Positions 1-7,959 of a DNA stretch of 64,000 nt are shown in pieces; positions within the stretch are counted from its first letter, which is position 1, and the number at the start of each line of letters is the position of its first letter. Source of the stretch: CAVQBJ01 sp963724405 (lineage in GTDB: Bacteria; Actinomycetota; Thermoleophilia; Solirubrobacterales; Solirubrobacteraceae); assembly GCA_963724405.1 (NCBI GenBank), contig CAVRUQ010000012.1, forward strand, positions 434,001-498,000. The letters are read 5' to 3'. A model generated the notes under the pieces. The model saw only the letters and a list, made by a program, of their open reading frames with translations. It had not been told where the DNA came from and did not search any database. A program made the position numbers and the translations under genes.

Positions 1-2
1 AC

Positions 3-224
3 ATCCCCGACGTCGGCGTACCCGCGCCACCCGCGCCGATGGACTTCGCGGCCTGGTTCGAGGCCTACCTCGGCGGCCGCTGGCACACCTTCGACGCACG
101 AAACAACCGGCCACGCATCGGGCGCGTGGCGGTCGGCCGCGGCCGGGATGCCGTCGACGTCGCGCTCATCACCTCGTTCGGACCACTCACACTGACCGGT
201 TTCGAGGTGCGGGCCAGGGCCTGA
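3..224 (+). CDS. transglutaminase-like protein, C-terminal part
   Basis: Only the last 73 codons are in the window and the gene runs off the left edge. The visible part carries the end of a bacterial transglutaminase-like core: a WFEAYL segment, then GRWHTFDAR with the Asp expected for a Cys-His-Asp triad, then PRIGRV and a short tail. These proteins are usually about 260-300 residues and are thought to act as peptidases or amidases; the substrate is unknown. In the classical core a His precedes the AW of the AWFE motif, but here that residue is Ala. The Cys is outside the window, so activity cannot be judged. The downstream TetR gene is convergent. Confidence 0.7.
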   Translation: MPDVGVPAPPAPMDFAAWFEAYLGGRWHTFDARNNRPRIGRVAVGRGRDAVDVALITSFGPLTLTGFEVRARA

Positions 225-276
225 CGAGGCGTCCGTCCGGACGGAGCCGGCGTCCGCGGAAGGCCGCTCGAGACAC

Positions 277-295
277 CCGGTCGGCGCCCGACCGG
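277..295. terminator. bidirectional terminator hairpin
   Basis: A perfect 8-bp inverted repeat (CCGGTCGG/CCGACCGG) with a 3-nt loop lies between the converging ends of the transglutaminase-like gene and the TetR gene. A second, loopless palindrome (TCCGTCCGGACGGA) sits at 232-245. There is no clear U-tract, which is common in high-GC actinobacteria. Confidence 0.55.
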
Positions 296-298
296 TGC

Positions 299-961
299 TC
301 ACCTCGCGTCGCGCGGCCGCAGCGAATCGAGGTAGTGGTCGATGGCCGCGGTCACCTCGCGCCGGGTCCGCCCGCCGTCGTCGGCGCGCGCGACGAGCAT
401 CGCCGCCTCGTCGATCGAGCCGAGCAGCAGATGCGCGAGCGGCCGCACCGGCTGGCGCTCGACGAGGCCCGCCTGCATGGCCGCCTCGAGCGCGCCCTGC
501 ACGAGCCCGAGGCCGTAGCGCAACCCGATCTCGCGCCACTGCTCCCAGCCGAGCACCGAGGGCGCGTCCAGGAGCGAGATGCGCTGGACGGCCGGGTCCT
601 CGCAGGCGAGCAGGAAGGCGCGCGCGCCGGCGCGCAGGACCTCCAGCGGATCCCCGGCGGCCTCCGCCTCGGCCGCGATCCGCTCCAGCAGCTCCTGCTC
701 GACCTCCTCGTAGACCGCCCGGAAGAGGTCCTCCTTGCCGGCGAAGTGGTGGTACAGCGCGCCCCGGGTCAGGCGCGCGCTGCGGACGATCTCCTCGGTG
801 CCGACGGCGGCGTAGCCGCGCTCGGCGAACAGCGCCCGCGCGGCGGCCAGCAACGCGCCGCGTGTCTCCTCCGAGCGCTCGGCCATGCGCGTGCGCGGGG
901 GTGGCGCCTCCGCCGCGCCGCTCGGCTCGCCGGCCCGGACATCGGGTTGCCGCTTGGTCAT
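299..961 (-). CDS. TetR/AcrR family transcriptional regulator
   Basis: 220-residue protein with a typical TetR N-terminal helix-turn-helix (about residues 30-75, including FAERGYAAVGTEEI and the recognition-helix segment RGALYHHFAGKEDLF) and a variable C-terminal ligand-binding domain. The ATG at 961 gives a 25-residue basic leader; an internal ATG at 886 is a possible alternative. It is divergent from an NTF2-like/hydrolase pair, and the intergenic region holds palindromes fitting a TetR operator. It therefore probably represses itself and the divergent operon in response to a small molecule. The ligand cannot be told from sequence. Confidence 0.9.
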   Translation of the reverse strand: MTKRQPDVRAGEPSGAAEAPPPRTRMAERSEETRGALLAAARALFAERGYAAVGTEEIVRSARLTRGALYHHFAGKEDLFRAVYEEVEQELLERIAAEAEAAGDPLEVLRAGARAFLLACEDPAVQRISLLDAPSVLGWEQWREIGLRYGLGLVQGALEAAMQAGLVERQPVRPLAHLLLGSIDEAAMLVARADDGGRTRREVTAAIDHYLDSLRPRDAR

Positions 962-967
962 ACTATC

Positions 968-991
968 TGTACGCTACATACAAGCTGTATG
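968..991. promoter_or_regulatory. candidate TetR operator
   Basis: Two overlapping inverted repeats: TGTA-CGC-TACA at 968-978 and the stronger CATACA-AGC-TGTATG at 977-991. They lie between the TetR start and the divergent gene starting at 1042, in the only AT-rich stretch of the intergenic region, where both promoters must be. Binding by the neighbouring TetR protein is inferred from position. Confidence 0.6.
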
Positions 992-1041
992 GGATCCACA
1001 CGATTTGATCTTCGCAGAGCGTCGTCGGAAGGAGAAGTCCT

Positions 1042-1542
1042 ATGGACGCCGTGAGTACGAGCCCGAGAGCAGCGAGCCGGGCGGGCCGCGGGTCCGCCGC
1101 GGACGAGTGGGTCGAGGCCTTCGCGCGTGCGTGGCAAGCCCCCATTGACGCCGACCGCTTCGCGGATGCGTTCCTGCCCTGGGTGCACGAGGACGTCCGC
1201 CTCGTGCAGCCCCAGGTGCCCACCACCGTCGGGCACCGCGCCTTTCGCGAGCACTTCGCGCGCCCGCTGTTCGCGCTCGTGCCCGACCTGCGCGGCACCG
1301 TCGAGGGCTGGGCCACGCGCGGGAATCGGCTGTACATCGAGTTGTCGCTGCAGGGAACGGTCGGCCGGCGCCGCGTCAGCATGCGGACGTGTGACCGGAT
1401 CACCCTGGGCGAGGACGGTCGCGCGACCGAGCGCCTGGCCCACGTCGATCCCACGCCGCTGTTGTGGGCGGTGGCCCGCACGCCACGCCTGTGGCCCACG
1501 GCCATCCGCCAGCGGCGGGCCGCCAGTCGGAGGCCGGCATGA
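1042..1542 (+). CDS. SnoaL/NTF2-like protein
   Basis: 166-residue protein with the small cone-shaped NTF2/SnoaL pattern: an N-terminal helix (WVEAFARAWQ), a segment naming a site of change (FLPWVHEDVRLVQP), then alternating strands ending in DRITLGEDGRATERLAHVDPTPLL. Such proteins are polyketide cyclases, isomerases, dehydratases or non-catalytic binders, so the reaction is open. A strong Shine-Dalgarno (GGAAGGAG) precedes the ATG. It overlaps the next gene by ATGA, so the two are co-translated and probably handle one substrate under control of the divergent TetR. Confidence 0.8.
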   Translation: MDAVSTSPRAASRAGRGSAADEWVEAFARAWQAPIDADRFADAFLPWVHEDVRLVQPQVPTTVGHRAFREHFARPLFALVPDLRGTVEGWATRGNRLYIELSLQGTVGRRRVSMRTCDRITLGEDGRATERLAHVDPTPLLWAVARTPRLWPTAIRQRRAASRRPA

Positions 1543-2390
1543 GCGCCTTCGCCGACCTCGAGCAGCGCGAGGTGCGCCTCGGGGCCGGGACAATCCGCTA
1601 TCGCGAGCTCGGCTCCGGCCCACCGATCGTGCTCGTGCACGGACTGCTCGTCAACTCGCTGCTGTGGGCCGACGTGGCCGAGATCCTTCGTAGGGACTTT
1701 CGTGTCATCGCGCCGGATTGGCCGCTCGGGTCCCAGTCGCTGCCCCTCGACCCAGGCGCCGACCTCCGCCCGCCGGCCCTGGCCGCGCTCATCGCCGAGT
1801 TCCTGGCCGCGCTCGAGCTGGAGAACGTCACCCTGGTCGGCAACGACACGGGCGGGGCGCTGTCGCAGCTGGTGGCCGTCGATCACCCCGAGCGGATCGG
1901 CCGGCTCGTGCTCACCCCGTGCGACGCGTACGAGAACTTCCTGCCGCCGATGTTCGCGCCGCTGCAGCTGGCCGCGCGCGTGCCCGGAGCCGTGTGGCTG
2001 ATCGCCAATTCACTGCGCCCGCGATTCGCCCAGCGCCTCCCGTTCGCCTTCGGCTGGCTGTCCAAGCGTCCGCTCGAGCCGGCCATGGCCGACGCCTTCA
2101 TGCACCCCGTGCTGAGCGATCGGCGCATCCGGGCGCAGGTGGCGGCGATCCTGCGCGGGATCGACAAGCGCTACACGCTGACGGCCGCCGAACGGTTCGG
2201 GGAGTTCGACAAGCCGGTGCTGCTCGCGTGGGCGACAGAGGACCGGTTCTTCAAGCTCCGCTACGCCGAGCGGATGGCGGCGGCCTTCCGCGACGTTCGC
2301 CTGGAGCGCATCGACGACAGCTACACGTTCGTCTCGATCGACCAGCCCGGACGCACGGCCCGGCTGATCGCCGACTTCGCGCAGTGCTGA
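1539..2390 (+). CDS. alpha/beta hydrolase
   Basis: 283-residue alpha/beta-hydrolase. The oxyanion-hole HG is at residues 34-35 (LVHGLL). The nucleophile elbow reads VGNDTGG with Asp103 where esterases have Ser, as in haloalkane dehalogenases and epoxide hydrolases. The usual C-terminal catalytic His is not evident: the equivalent stretch reads SYTFVSIDQP. From memory, close homologues with GNDTGG also carry a TFV-x-x-DQP stretch here, so the loss may be a family trait. The start at 1539 is chosen because it gives an ATGA overlap with the upstream NTF2-like gene. Substrate unknown. Confidence 0.85.
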   Translation: MSAFADLEQREVRLGAGTIRYRELGSGPPIVLVHGLLVNSLLWADVAEILRRDFRVIAPDWPLGSQSLPLDPGADLRPPALAALIAEFLAALELENVTLVGNDTGGALSQLVAVDHPERIGRLVLTPCDAYENFLPPMFAPLQLAARVPGAVWLIANSLRPRFAQRLPFAFGWLSKRPLEPAMADAFMHPVLSDRRIRAQVAAILRGIDKRYTLTAAERFGEFDKPVLLAWATEDRFFKLRYAERMAAAFRDVRLERIDDSYTFVSIDQPGRTARLIADFAQC

Positions 2391-2467
2391 GTGGCGGTCA
2401 CTCGCGCCGGCGGAGGCGCCGCTTGGACCGCAGCATTCCGAGCCCCTCAGACTCGAGAGCACAAATG

Positions 2468-2487
2468 CCCTACGTGATACCCTACGT
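2468..2487. promoter_or_regulatory. VapB operator and leaderless promoter
   Basis: Direct repeat CCCTACGT at 2468-2475 and 2480-2487, just upstream of the ribbon-helix-helix antitoxin gene. A TACCCT -10-like hexamer (2478-2483) lies 6 bases before the ATG at 2490 and no Shine-Dalgarno is visible, so the message may be leaderless and the operator overlaps the promoter. Autorepression by the antitoxin is inferred from the family. Confidence 0.5.
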
Positions 2488-2489
2488 CA

Positions 2490-2723
2490 ATGTCGATGCG
2501 CAAGACCAGTGTCTACCTCGGTGAGGAACAGGCCGAACGCTTAGCCAGGCTGGCACGCGAGGAGGGCCGCTCGCAGGCGGAGATTCTGCGCGAGGCGATA
2601 GCCGCCTATCAGCCGAAACGCGTTGAAGACAGGAACTTTGCGCTCTCCGGCTCCGGACGGGGCGACGGAAGCTCGATCGCCGGCGTACCGGACGAGGAGT
2701 TGCTCGAGGGATTCGGCGAGTGA
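2490..2723 (+). CDS. vapB: VapB-type ribbon-helix-helix antitoxin
   Basis: 77-residue protein with an N-terminal ribbon-helix-helix fold: a beta strand RKTSVYL, then helices EEQAERLARLARE and SQAEILREAIAAY. The C-terminal half is polar and probably disordered until it binds the toxin. The start could be 2490 or the ATG at 2496; 2490 fits a leaderless promoter. It overlaps the following PIN-domain gene by 4 bp. It should bind the operator repeats just upstream and neutralise the toxin. The VapB name rests on the PIN partner rather than on close family assignment. Confidence 0.85.
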   Translation: MSMRKTSVYLGEEQAERLARLAREEGRSQAEILREAIAAYQPKRVEDRNFALSGSGRGDGSSIAGVPDEELLEGFGE

Positions 2724-3142
2724 CCGTCGTCATCGACGCCGGCCCGCTCGTGGCATTCGGCGACGCGAACGATCCCCACTTTGGCTCAGTCGACAATCTG
2801 CTGCGCACGATCGACGGTCCGCTCATCATCCCGGCTCCCGTCACCGCCGAGGTTGACTATCTCCTTGGGTGGCGGGTGGGGCGTGGCCCGCGGCGCGCCT
2901 TTCTCGCCGACCTCGCCGCCGGGCGATTCGTGGTCGCGTGCCTGGAGCGAGAGGACTACGCCACGATCGGCGAGTTGGACTCCCGCTACACCGGCCTCGG
3001 ACTCGGGCTCGCCGACTGCGCAGTGGTCGTCCTTGCCCAACGGCACAAGACGAACCGCATCCTCAGCTTCGACGAGAGGCATTTCCGCGCTGTCACGCCG
3101 CTCCAGGGCGGTTCTTTCACCATCCTCCCGGCCGACAACTGA
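2720..3142 (+). CDS. vapC: VapC-type PIN-domain ribonuclease toxin
   Basis: 140-residue PIN-domain protein. The four acidic residues of the metal-binding active site are recognisable: Asp6 (VIDAGPLV), Glu44 (TAEVDYLL), Asp99 (LADCAVV) and Asp118 (SFDERHF). PIN toxins cleave specific RNAs, often tRNAs, when the antitoxin is degraded. GTG start at 2720, overlapping vapB by 4 bp. All catalytic residues are present, so the pair looks intact. Two tRNA-Ser genes follow shortly; whether that means anything for target choice is unknown. Confidence 0.88.
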   Translation: MTVVIDAGPLVAFGDANDPHFGSVDNLLRTIDGPLIIPAPVTAEVDYLLGWRVGRGPRRAFLADLAAGRFVVACLEREDYATIGELDSRYTGLGLGLADCAVVVLAQRHKTNRILSFDERHFRAVTPLQGGSFTILPADN

Positions 3143-3148
3143 GCCCTC

Positions 3149-3173
3149 CCCTCAGGCGCGCTCGCGCTGAGGG
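3149..3173 (+). terminator. terminator after vapBC
   Basis: A 7-bp stem (CCCTCAG/CTGAGGG) with an 11-nt loop begins 7 bp after the vapC stop codon. No T-tract follows. Confidence 0.5.
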
Positions 3174-3263
3174 CGGCCGCACGGGAGCCGGTCGAGCACC
3201 GGCTGACGGCATCGTCCCGCCGCATGCATCCTCGTTCCCCCCGCTACGGAGGCACAACAGCGA

Positions 3264-3352
3264 CGGAGAGGGCGGGATTCGAACCCGCGATGGAGTTTTA
3301 TCCCCATACTCGCTTAGCAGGCGAGTGCCTTCAGCCACTCGGCCACCTCTCC
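3264..3352 (-). tRNA. tRNA-Ser (GCT)
   Basis: 89-nt class II tRNA with a 7-bp acceptor stem (GGAGAGG), a long variable arm, the T-arm GGTTCGAATCC and a 7-base anticodon loop CTGCTAA (3314-3320 on the complement), giving anticodon GCT for AGC/AGU serine codons. The discriminator base is G. The 3' CCA is not encoded. It lies about 100 bp from a second tRNA-Ser on the opposite strand. Confidence 0.95.
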
Positions 3353-3452
3353 CGAAGATCCGGGTGAGTGTAGAGCCAACCGGGCGCGCAGCGTCGCGTT
3401 GCGCACAGGCCCGGCCGCAGCGCGACCGCCGGAGCTAGCATTCGGCGCCCCA

Positions 3453-3542
3453 GGAGGGGTGGCAGAGCGGTTGAATGCGACGGTCTTGAAAACCGTTAGG
3501 CGGGTAACCCCCGTCTCGAGGGTTCGAATCCCTCCCCCTCCG
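3453..3542 (+). tRNA. tRNA-Ser (TGA)
   Basis: 90-nt class II tRNA: acceptor stem GGAGGGG/CCCCTCC, a long variable arm, T-arm GGTTCGAATCC and anticodon loop CTTGAAA with anticodon TGA at 3487-3489, reading UCN serine codons. The discriminator is G, as required by seryl-tRNA synthetase, and CCA is not encoded. It is divergent from the tRNA-Ser(GCT); serS lies about 3 kb downstream. Confidence 0.95.
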
Positions 3543-3597
3543 TGCGCGCCGCGGCCGGCCGCAATCACCCCGGCCCAGCCGACGCGCCGCCCGGCTC

Positions 3598-4959
3598 TCA
3601 GCGCGCCAGCGCGAGGTATGAGTGGCCGGAGGTCACGACGATGTTCTTGTGCCGGCGGAAGTCGTCGACCACGACGACGCCGCGCGTGACGCGGGTGAGC
3701 GTGCCGGTGCATTTGTCGGCGACGGTGATCTCGGTGCCGCGCACGCTGGCCGAGCTGTAGTTGCCCCGGGTGGTCCAGCGCCCGTGCTCGTTGCTGCGCA
3801 GCAGGCCGAGGACGCCTCGCGTCAGCTTGGCCGCCGACGCCTTCTTCCCGGTCGTGGCGCAGGCCTGGCGACGGCTGCGCTGGTCGATGATGTTCATCTG
3901 GGTGAGGCCCTTCTGCGCGCGCGACTGCAGGAGCTTGAAGATGCCCGCATAGAAGTCGCCGAACTGCGTCTGGCCGGCCACCGACGTGGCCGTCCTGATG
4001 CGGGCGATGCCGGCCGTCGTATCGAAGATCGTCCCGACCGGGAGCTCGCGCGCCTGGGTGAGCGGGATGAAGCCCTTGCCCTTGGCCAGGCTCGACGACG
4101 CCACCGGCGTGCGTGCCCCGCGGGCGCGGGTGGTTGTCGCGCCCGAGGGGAGCTTGACGTAGACCACGCCGCTCACGGTCGCGGCGTCGACCGTCTGGCC
4201 GAGCACCGGGGGCGGCAGCAGGTCGATGCCGAAGTTGTTGCTCCCGCTCGGAGCGACTCCCATGGTGCCTCCCGGGCAGAGCGGGGTCGCGTCGGGGCCG
4301 GTGGCCTCGACGATCTGCATCAGCAGCTCGGTGCCCGGGAACGCGCTCAGGCCGACGAAATCGCCGTTCATCGTCTTGTTGTGACCGACGAAGTAGCCGG
4401 TCGTCGAGCCCGGGACCGACCCGAACACGCGGAACGCGACCCCGTTCGGGTAGAAGTTCGGATCGAATCCGCCCTCGGTGTTCAGCGCGACGCGATCGCC
4501 CGCGTTGACGCACAGGTTGTCGGGCCGGTACACGTTGATCTGGTTGGGATCGCCGGTGTCGGGAAGGACGAACGGCGCCGAGCTCGCGTTGATCAGGTAG
4601 GAGCCGTCGGACTGCGGCCGCAGATCCTGGAAGTGGATCGTGTTGAGCGGCGGCGGGGCGCCGGTCGCGGTGTTCGGGAGCGCCATCCCCTTCACCGAGA
4701 CGGAGACGATCTGCCCCGACACCGGGGCGACGGTGGACGCCGGCACGCCGCCGAGCGCCGTGAACGTGTACAGGCTGTCCTGGGCGAAGGACTCGCTGAC
4801 GGTCGCCGCGGGCCCGAGCGTGCTGCCCCAGGTGGTGAGGGCGGCCCGGCCGGTGCTCGTGTGCAGCAGCACGGCGCTCAGCGTCGCGAGCACGAGCGCC
4901 GCGCCGCGGACCGCCCGCGCGGCCCGAAGTCCTGTCGTATGGTGCTTTCGTACCGTCAT
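3598..4959 (-). CDS. secreted protein, Solirubrobacterales-type
   Basis: 453 residues with a basic N-terminus and a signal-peptide hydrophobic core (about residues 18-38, AALVLATLSAVLLHTSTGRA). The N-terminal two thirds is a beta-rich exported region with a strand-rich segment VSGQIVSVSVKG and several Cys. The C-terminal third has the pattern VSGVVYVKLP, ARELPVGTIFDTTAG, GDFYAGIFKLLQSR, GRWTTRGNYSSASVRGTEI, then CTGTLTRVTRGVVVVDDF. From memory this module recurs at the ends of many large exported proteins in Solirubrobacterales; its function is unknown. The gene ends about 55 bp from tRNA-Ser(TGA) and is convergent with it. Confidence 0.75.
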   Translation of the reverse strand: MTVRKHHTTGLRAARAVRGAALVLATLSAVLLHTSTGRAALTTWGSTLGPAATVSESFAQDSLYTFTALGGVPASTVAPVSGQIVSVSVKGMALPNTATGAPPPLNTIHFQDLRPQSDGSYLINASSAPFVLPDTGDPNQINVYRPDNLCVNAGDRVALNTEGGFDPNFYPNGVAFRVFGSVPGSTTGYFVGHNKTMNGDFVGLSAFPGTELLMQIVEATGPDATPLCPGGTMGVAPSGSNNFGIDLLPPPVLGQTVDAATVSGVVYVKLPSGATTTRARGARTPVASSSLAKGKGFIPLTQARELPVGTIFDTTAGIARIRTATSVAGQTQFGDFYAGIFKLLQSRAQKGLTQMNIIDQRSRRQACATTGKKASAAKLTRGVLGLLRSNEHGRWTTRGNYSSASVRGTEITVADKCTGTLTRVTRGVVVVDDFRRHKNIVVTSGHSYLALAR

Positions 4960-5096
4960 CGCTCGCCTCTACGCCGACCATTCCACCGACTCGTGCGGAC
5001 GACGCGGGGGACCCGACGCGCGGCCTCGTGTTTGCCTGGCCGCGTTGGAACAGCTCGCGGCGGTGAAAGTCGCGCACCGGCGCTAGCCTCGTTGCG

Positions 5097-5633
5097 ATGT
5101 CGCGACACGTCGTCCTCCTCCGCGGGATCAACCTCGGCGCGCGCAATCGCGTCGCGATGCCGCGACTGCGCGAGCTGTTGACCGGTGCCGGATTCGACGA
5201 CGTGCGCACCTACCTGCAGAGCGGCAACGTCGTGCTGTCGAGCGAGGCGACGCCCGAGCAGGTGGCCGGCGAATGCAAGCGCCGGATCGCCACCGGGCTC
5301 GGACTCGACATCGAGGTGGTGGCGCGCACGCGCGACGAGCTCGCCGCCGTCGTGGCACACAACCCCCTGCGAGAGGTCGCGCTGAACCCGAAGCGCTACC
5401 AGGTCAGCTTCCTCGCCGAGGAGCTCGCCACCGAGGCGGCGCGGCGACTGGCCGCCGCGGCCGTCGCCCCCGAGCGGTTGGTCGTCAACGGCCGCGAGCT
5501 GTACGCATGGCATCCCGAGGGCGTGGCGCGGTCGCGGTTGTGGACGCAGCTGGGCGGACGCGGGCTCGGTGTCACCGCCACGGCGCGAAACTGGACCACC
5601 GTCGAGAGCGTCCTGGCTCTCGCCGACGCATAG
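5097..5633 (+). CDS. DUF1697 family protein
   Basis: 178-residue protein matching the DUF1697 family: the N-terminal signature VVLLRGINLGARNRVAM, then LRELLTGAGFDDVRTYLQSGNVV, and a conserved end with ARNWTTVESVLALA. Members are single-domain cytoplasmic proteins of unknown function found in many bacteria. Length is typical and the ATG start fits the family. It stands alone, divergent from the secreted-protein gene at 3598-4959, with 137 bp between the two starts. Confidence 0.85.
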   Translation: MSRHVVLLRGINLGARNRVAMPRLRELLTGAGFDDVRTYLQSGNVVLSSEATPEQVAGECKRRIATGLGLDIEVVARTRDELAAVVAHNPLREVALNPKRYQVSFLAEELATEAARRLAAAAVAPERLVVNGRELYAWHPEGVARSRLWTQLGGRGLGVTATARNWTTVESVLALADA

Positions 5634-5703
5634 CGCCGGCGAAACGGCCGCGCGACCACGTTCGCGGACGTGCTCGCCTCAGGTCAAGGGGGCTAGGGTC
5701 CTC

Positions 5704-6594
5704 GTGCCGAGTACGATCGTTCCCGTGTTCCAGCGGCGATCGATCGACCGGCGTGGCGCCGCCGCGCGCTTGTGGCTCACCGCCGTCGCGACGCTCGCTT
5801 CGCTCGTCGCGGCCGCCCCGGCGTCGGCCGCCACCGCGCACAGCGAGACGGCGTCGCTCGGATCGGTCAGCGCCACGCTCACGTACGACACGGTCACGAG
5901 TGGAGCGTTCCCCTACGCGAACCTGCAGCTGTCGATCACCCGGTCCGGAACGCCGATCTACTCGGCGCCCGTGGTGACGAAGGCGTGTGGCACCGAGTGC
6001 GAGCCCGACCATCCCGACACCCCGTCACTGCACGTCGTCGACCTCAACGGCGACGGGCAGACCGAGGTCGTGCTCGACCTCTTCACCGGGGGCGCCCACT
6101 GCTGCTCGGTCGATGCGATCTACAGCATCGATCCGACGAGCGGGGCGGTCACCCAGGCCGAGCACTCGTGGGGTGATCCCGGCGCGACACTCGCGGACCT
6201 GTCGCACGACGGGCGCCTGGAGTTCGTCACCGCCGATGACCGGTTCGCCTACGCGTTCGACGCGTTCGCCTTCTCCGGGCTGCCGATCGAGGTCGAGCGC
6301 TTCGCCGGCGGCACCTTCACCGACGTGACGAACGCCTATCCGGCGCTCGTCGCGCTGGATGCAACGCGCTGGTACCGGCTGTACCGGGAGAACATCCGCA
6401 CGCACACCGGGCTCGGAGCCCTCGCGGCGTGGGCGGCGGACGAGGATCGCCTCGGCCACGCCGCGCTCGTCGCGCGCACGCTGTCCAGCGAGAACCGTCT
6501 CGGCCACCTGCGCGCCGACGGCGCGCCCTGGAAGGGCGGGCGCGCGTTCATCAACGAGCTCGGGCGCTTCCTCGCCAAGACCGGGTACCGCTGA
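5704..6594 (+). CDS. secreted protein with VCBS/FG-GAP-like repeat
   Basis: About 296 residues from the GTG at 5704 (GTG at 5725 is an alternative). A basic start is followed by a signal peptide (LWLTAVATLASLVAAAPASA). The mature part has a segment DLNGDGQTEVVLDLF that looks like an FG-GAP/VCBS-type calcium loop, then a Cys pair (AHCCSVD) and a second DLSHDGRLEFV repeat. The tail is helical (RTHTGLGALAAWAADEDRL). It is probably exported and calcium-binding; role unknown. It is convergent with serS. Confidence 0.7.
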   Translation: MPSTIVPVFQRRSIDRRGAAARLWLTAVATLASLVAAAPASAATAHSETASLGSVSATLTYDTVTSGAFPYANLQLSITRSGTPIYSAPVVTKACGTECEPDHPDTPSLHVVDLNGDGQTEVVLDLFTGGAHCCSVDAIYSIDPTSGAVTQAEHSWGDPGATLADLSHDGRLEFVTADDRFAYAFDAFAFSGLPIEVERFAGGTFTDVTNAYPALVALDATRWYRLYRENIRTHTGLGALAAWAADEDRLGHAALVARTLSSENRLGHLRADGAPWKGGRAFINELGRFLAKTGYR

Positions 6595-6615
6595 GCCGCC
6601 GCGCCGGTCGGCGGC
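6595..6615. terminator. bidirectional hairpin between converging genes
   Basis: Inverted repeat GCCGCCG/CGGCGGC with a 7-nt loop, located between the stop of the secreted VCBS-like protein and the stop of serS. Confidence 0.4.
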
Positions 6616-6621
6616 CGACGG

Positions 6622-7875
6622 TCAGCTGTCGCCGGGCGCGCGTAGCCGCGCCGGGGCGCCGAAGGGCACGAGCACCTCGGGCAGCGCGACCGAGCCGTCC
6701 TCGCGCTGGCCGTTCTCGAGCAGCGCGATGATCGTGCGCCCGACGGCCACGGCGGTCCCGTTGAGCGTGTGCAGCGTCTCGACGCGCTTGTCGCGGCGCA
6801 CACGGATCTCGAGGTTGCGGGCCTGGTAGTCGGTGGTGTTCGAGCACGAGGTCAGCTCGCGGTAGCGCTCCTGCCCCGGCAGCCAGGCCTCGCAGTCGTA
6901 CTTGATCGCCGCGGAGTTGCCGAGGTCCCCGACGGCGATGTTGACCACGCGGTAGGGAATCCCGAGCTCGGACAGGATCTCCTCCTCGATGGCCAGGATG
7001 CGCTCGTGCTCGGCCGTCGACGCATCGGGCTCGACGAAGCTGAACATCTCCACCTTGTCGAACTGGTGCACGCGGAACATGCCCCGCGTGTCGCGCCCGG
7101 CGGCGCCCGCCTCGCGGCGGAAGCAGGGCGAGAATCCGGCGTAGCGCAGCGGGAGCCGGCCGGCGTCGATGATCTCGGAGTCGTGCAGCGAGGCGAGCGC
7201 GACCTCGGAGGTGCCCGCGAGATACAGGTCGTCATCGGGCAGGCGGTAGATCTGCTCCTCGGTGTCGGGCAGGAAGCCGGTGCCGTACAGCGCACGCTCG
7301 CGCACCAGCACGGGCGGAATGACCGGCTCGAAGCCGTGCCCGCGCAGCTTCTCGAGCGCCCAGCGCACGAGCGCGAGCTCGAGCATCACGAGGTCGCCCT
7401 TGAGGTACACGAAGCGCGATCCGGACAGCTTCGCCGCCGCCTCCATGTCGATCAGCGGCCCGGCCAGCTCGAGGTGGTCGCGTGGGCTCGCAACCGGGTC
7501 GACGGCCTTGCCGACCTCACGGATGACGGTGTCCTGCTCGGCGGCGTCGGGCGAGGGCAGGTTCGGTATGGCCATGAGGGCGGCCAGGCGCCGCTCCTCG
7601 AGCTCGTCCACCTGCGCCTCGAGCTCCTTCTGCTGCGCGCCGAGCTCACGCTGCTCGGCGATCGCCGCGTCGGCGTCCTCGCCGGCGCGCTTGGCCTGCG
7701 CGATCGCCTCGGCGGCGCGGTTGCGCCGGGCCTGCAGCTCCTCCAGGCGGGGCCGCAGCTCGAGCGCCCGGCGGTCGAGCTCGATCACCTCGTCGAGTTG
7801 ATCGGTCGGCCCGCGGCGTGCGAGCGCGGCCCGCACGCCCTCCGGGTCACGGCGGATGAGCTTCAGGTCGATCAC
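6622..7875 (-). CDS. serS: seryl-tRNA synthetase
   Basis: 417 residues, normal length. Charges tRNA-Ser in the cytoplasm. The N-terminal 100 residues form the long antiparallel coiled-coil arm that grips the tRNA long variable arm (ELRPRLEELQARRNRAAE to LEAQVDELEERR). The class II core follows: motif 2 FRREAGAAGRDTRGMFRVHQ and motif 3 LNGTAVAVGRTIIALLENGQ. The start is GTG at 7875 (MIDLKLIRRDP, typical of the family). Two tRNA-Ser genes lie within 4.5 kb, an unusual linkage of enzyme and substrates. It is followed on the same strand by no close partner. Confidence 0.97.
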   Translation of the reverse strand: MIDLKLIRRDPEGVRAALARRGPTDQLDEVIELDRRALELRPRLEELQARRNRAAEAIAQAKRAGEDADAAIAEQRELGAQQKELEAQVDELEERRLAALMAIPNLPSPDAAEQDTVIREVGKAVDPVASPRDHLELAGPLIDMEAAAKLSGSRFVYLKGDLVMLELALVRWALEKLRGHGFEPVIPPVLVRERALYGTGFLPDTEEQIYRLPDDDLYLAGTSEVALASLHDSEIIDAGRLPLRYAGFSPCFRREAGAAGRDTRGMFRVHQFDKVEMFSFVEPDASTAEHERILAIEEEILSELGIPYRVVNIAVGDLGNSAAIKYDCEAWLPGQERYRELTSCSNTTDYQARNLEIRVRRDKRVETLHTLNGTAVAVGRTIIALLENGQREDGSVALPEVLVPFGAPARLRAPGDS

Positions 7876-7959
7876 GACGACTCGCCGCGCTCGACGACGC
7901 CCGCGGACAGGGCCCGACCGCTGGTGGCAGGCCGCGACGGCGACACCGCGGCGCCTCGG

